A stretch of DNA of 64,000 nucleotides from Alphaproteobacteria bacterium (GTDB lineage: Bacteria; Pseudomonadota; Alphaproteobacteria; Rhodobacterales; Rhodobacteraceae): NCBI GenBank assembly GCA_030424865.1, contig JAUHVR010000001.1:544800-608799 (forward strand), read 5' to 3'. How positions within the stretch are numbered: position 1 is the first letter of the stretch; each line of letters starts with the position of its first letter. Positions 61,526 through 64,000 of this stretch are shown here, piece after piece. Position numbers and translations under genes: made by a program. Below the pieces are notes generated by a model. That model saw only the letters and a list, made by a program, of their open reading frames with translations, was not told where the DNA came from and did no database searches.

Positions 61526-62719
61526 TCATCTAAGTCTTGAAACCCAAATCTGCTGCCGGGTTTGATCCCGATCATTGTAAGCCGCAATCGCGTCAGCCAT
61601 ATCATCAGGTTTCAGAGGGGCTTTGCCCTTTGCGTGCTGGGTGATTTGCATCGTGTACCATGCCGTTACGGCACCTTCGGGCGGAGACTCAAAATGCGGA
61701 AACTGCGGTTCTTCTCGGGCGCCCAGTAGCCAATGAGACGGTAACTCGGGGTCAACCACCAGGGCTCGCGCCAAACCAACGAGGTCTGCCCTGCCTTCCG
61801 CCATGGCGCTTTCAGCTTGGGCGAGCGTTTTGAACCCGCCTGTCACCATCAATGGAATCGTGGTTTTCTCACGCGCTCGCCCGGCGAATTCCAAGAAGTA
61901 AGGCCCGGTCCCTGCACGATCAGATGACGACTTCGCACCAGGGAAATACGTGCCGCCACTGATGTCGATCAGGTCGATGGTCGTCTGATCCAATGCCGCA
62001 ATCACCTCAAGAGCTTCGTCCTCGGCAAAACCACCTTCAAGCTGATCGGTGGCGTTCAGTTTGATGCCCACGGGAAAACCCGGCCCCACGGCTTTGCGCA
62101 CGGCGCTGACAACCTCCAGCAGCAGTCGCATACGGTTCTGCAAAGACCCACCATAGTCGTCCTCGCGCCGGTTGAACAAGGGCGAGAGAAACTGGTTCAG
62201 AAGGAACCCATGTGCAGCGTGAAGCTCCACACCGCCAAACCCAAGTTCTTTGGCAAGGCTGGCCGTGCGGGCAAACTCGGCAGGCAGTGCCTTGATCTCC
62301 TCCAAAACTAACGCGCCACAAACCAGGCCAGGCAGATCAAGCGCGCTTGGCCCTTTTGGAGTGCTGATTGCAGAATCCGCCATTGCGCCAGCATGGCCAA
62401 GCTGCAACCAAAGTTGCGCGCCGTCTGTTTTCCCAGCGTAGGCCAGCCGTTTCAGTAGATCGTGGTCCGAATGATCGTTCACGATCAGATTGCCGGGTTT
62501 TTCGGCATAGTGGGGCGTGGCCTGAACCTCTCCGATGATCGACAACCCAAGCCCGCCTTTGGCCCAGCGTTCATATAGGTTGATCTGGTCGTCGGTTGGA
62601 TTGCCAGCACCGTTGCCCAGCGAGTCCGACATTGCAGATTTGGCAATGCGATTTTTCAGTTTGGCTCCGGAGGGCAAGGTCAAGGCCCGGGCCAGCGGTG
62701 AAGAGTGATTTTGGTTCAT
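61526..62719 (-). CDS. NADH:flavin oxidoreductase (old yellow enzyme family)
   Basis: 397 residues from the ATG at 62719 with AGG upstream. FMN-binding TIM barrel: LKNRIAKSAMSD, LWLQLGHAGAM, the substrate histidines in GVELHAAHGFLLNQFLSP, NRREDDYGGSLQNR and VTGGFKT at the phosphate end. Reduces activated alkenes with NAD(P)H. It is the single-domain form without the Fe-S/FAD extension. Monocistronic. Confidence 0.9.
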   Translation of the reverse strand: MNQNHSSPLARALTLPSGAKLKNRIAKSAMSDSLGNGAGNPTDDQINLYERWAKGGLGLSIIGEVQATPHYAEKPGNLIVNDHSDHDLLKRLAYAGKTDGAQLWLQLGHAGAMADSAISTPKGPSALDLPGLVCGALVLEEIKALPAEFARTASLAKELGFGGVELHAAHGFLLNQFLSPLFNRREDDYGGSLQNRMRLLLEVVSAVRKAVGPGFPVGIKLNATDQLEGGFAEDEALEVIAALDQTTIDLIDISGGTYFPGAKSSSDRAGTGPYFLEFAGRAREKTTIPLMVTGGFKTLAQAESAMAEGRADLVGLARALVVDPELPSHWLLGAREEPQFPHFESPPEGAVTAWYTMQITQHAKGKAPLKPDDMADAIAAYNDRDQTRQQIWVSRLR

Positions 62720-62863
62720 GTAACCTGTATGCAATTCGCTGTTCATTCAGTGGGTGAGTTTCGTCTTGTCGGCTCGCTCTGCAAAGTGCGATGCCCGCTC
62801 AACAGGGCCAAAATCCAGTCTGTAGAGATCACTGACCGAAACCGTTGCGCGTTCTCTAAACCC

Positions 62864-63685
62864 TCAGAGTTTCATAGCCAGTTCGAACTGCGATACCGAA
62901 TATTGAGCGCCGACGGCTTTGAGAAATGCTTTGAAATCGGCAGAGCGACCATCAATGTTGATGAATCGCAGCGGTCCCAAGTCGCTGCATGCGTCCAATA
63001 AGGAACTCGCAATCTTCTGACGTCGGCAGTCTTTTCGAACACCGATCTGGGCAACGGTTAGTGTCTCGGGCAAGAGCACCAAATAGCCTGATAAACCGCG
63101 TGAGTCCGTTGTGGCCCAGCAGTGCACATCGTTTGCAACAGCTTCAATGGAAAGAGAGGTGTTCTGCCAGGATGGCTCGACGTCGGAAAATCCGGTCACC
63201 TCTTGTGCAATGTCCTGCCAAGAGGCTTTGACAACGGATTGCGTCATCGGAGCTTTCCGCCGCGCCAGCGTGTAGCATTCTAACGGACGAGACACGTCCA
63301 TTCCCAAAGACGCGTAGAGACGATGCGCGTTTGCGTTTTGGACCATCACTTCTGTCTGCAAGCTCTCGACCGAGTTTCTCCGGAGCCAAGACAAAGACCG
63401 TTCGGCAAGCTTTCTGGCCAGACCCCGCTGACGGAATTGAGGTTTTGTACCGCTGCAGATCAAGTACGCATTGCGACCTCTCACTGACATTAGCCAGATA
63501 GCGGCAACTTCATCGTCTATCGTTGCAACAAAGGATGCTCCGCGATGTAGCCCTCTTTGACGCATCATGAATGAAAAGCCAGATAGGGACAGCTGCATCG
63601 GTACAGCATAGTCAGAAAAGGCTTGGTTCATTGCGTTGCACAGAATGTCCTTGGAGAAGCGTTCAGCGTCGTAGACATTTATCAT
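62864..63685 (-). CDS. GNAT family N-acetyltransferase (two GNAT modules)
   Basis: 273 residues. The first module has the acetyl-CoA loop TKPQFRQRGLARKLAERSL and YASLGMDVSRPLECY; the second, shorter module has GVRKDCRRQKIASSLLD. The lower GC content by eye and less biased codons compared with its neighbours hint at a separate origin. It lies next to the IS5 element at the window end. Confidence 0.8.
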   Translation of the reverse strand: MINVYDAERFSKDILCNAMNQAFSDYAVPMQLSLSGFSFMMRQRGLHRGASFVATIDDEVAAIWLMSVRGRNAYLICSGTKPQFRQRGLARKLAERSLSWLRRNSVESLQTEVMVQNANAHRLYASLGMDVSRPLECYTLARRKAPMTQSVVKASWQDIAQEVTGFSDVEPSWQNTSLSIEAVANDVHCWATTDSRGLSGYLVLLPETLTVAQIGVRKDCRRQKIASSLLDACSDLGPLRFINIDGRSADFKAFLKAVGAQYSVSQFELAMKL

Positions 63686-63878
63686 TTTCTGGGTCTGCCG
63701 TTTGTCTCAAAATAACGCGTCACCAGGTCGGTACCTCCCATATCGAAAGGAGCGCGCAACCCTAACGACCCGTAGCGTTCGGTTCTCAGCGTTCGCAAAG
63801 ACAAGAGGTCGTTCCAAGCTCAGCGGCCGCTCTCTGGCATTATGAGCGCTGGCAGCACGAGGCTACAAATTGATTCTA

Positions 63879-64000
63879 GGGTCAGGATGCATTGATTTCC
63901 GGAGCGCTACGTGATTCACGGCCCGGAAAACGGAGCGGTGACATGAGCGACCTTTTCTGGCTGACTGACGAGCAGATGGCCAAGCTTTCCCCTTTCTTCC
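63879..64000 (+). mobile_element. Left part of a second IS5-family element (cut by window end)
   Basis: The terminal repeat GGGTCAGGATGCATTGATTT opens at about 63879. The transposase begins at 63943 with MSDLFWLTDEQMAKLSPFF, the same start as the decayed copy at 56416 with several changes. This copy is intact as far as visible. Confidence 0.8.
63943..64000 (+). CDS. IS5-family transposase, N-terminal part
   Basis: 19 codons visible before the window ends, beginning MSDLFWLTDEQMAKL, the conserved N-terminus of IS5-type (IS427-like) transposases. Whether it is complete cannot be judged. Confidence 0.75.
   Translation, partial: MSDLFWLTDEQMAKLSPFF

Overview
The window looks like a chromosome segment of a marine alphaproteobacterium of the Roseobacter group (Rhodobacterales). 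I infer this from the GC-rich codon use, the many ABC and TRAP transporters, the double-imelysin/HemP iron operon, the double-domain ALDH16-type enzyme next to deoC, and the general style of the proteins. Genes are dense, with many 1-4 base overlaps (ATGA, TGATG, GTGA). I see no rRNA, tRNA or CRISPR array.

Layout. (1) 1-7.4 kb: the tail of an MmgE/PrpD-like gene, then a leftward cluster resembling carnitine/quaternary-amine catabolism (CdhA-like dehydrogenase, two SDRs, aldehyde dehydrogenase, beta-keto acid cleavage enzyme, Rieske oxygenase) read away from a GlxA/CdhR-type AraC regulator. (2) 7.6-14.2 kb: an Lrp regulator divergent from an ornithine-decarboxylase-type enzyme, a DUF1194 protein, a GNAT protein, an ABC-F protein preceded by a possible leader peptide and an RBS hairpin, an RbsD/FucU mutarotase and a remnant of ornithine cyclodeaminase. 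(3) 14.4-29.1 kb: a large catabolic island, probably for an aromatic or cyclic acid. It holds an extradiol-type VOC dioxygenase, a Rieske ferredoxin, a LysR regulator, a flavin monooxygenase, a GST, a cyclase-family hydrolase, an MBL hydrolase, a TRAP transporter, an FAA hydrolase, an epimerase/dehydrogenase, a 56-residue small protein, an SMP-30 lactonase and an alpha/beta hydrolase. Related 13-base T-N11-A sites lie at four of its promoters, suggesting one regulon.

(4) 29.3-35.1 kb: a leftward iron operon: a 50-residue protein, HemP, a cysteine-rich 155-residue protein, imelysin, di-heme oxidoreductase, imelysin-like protein and DUF1513 protein. Its promoter carries a TGA-N9-TCA (RirA-type) site beside a perfect TATAAT. 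(5) 35.7-45.9 kb: a deoxyribose-type operon (deoC, ALDH16, PfkB kinase, ABC importer, small monooxygenase) divergent from a DeoR regulator. The logic is import, phosphorylation, aldol cleavage to acetaldehyde plus glyceraldehyde-3-phosphate, and aldehyde oxidation. (6) 46.2-55.1 kb: a LysR regulator divergent from a ugpBAECQ-type operon, followed by a HAD phosphatase and a Na/Pi cotransporter: uptake and hydrolysis of glycerophosphodiesters and phosphate.

(7) 55.4-56.7 kb: decayed IS110 and IS5-family remnants beside a broken EF-hand gene that runs in the same frame into an RND adaptor lacking its N-terminus. (8) 56.8-64 kb: RND efflux pair, old-yellow-enzyme oxidoreductase, GNAT protein, and the left end of a second IS5-family element cut by the window edge.

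I found no unambiguous new machinery. The best candidates for undescribed biology are the small proteins at 26758-26928 and 34836-34988, the cysteine-rich protein at 34214-34681, the ABC-F leader, and the shared operator set of the 14-29 kb island.
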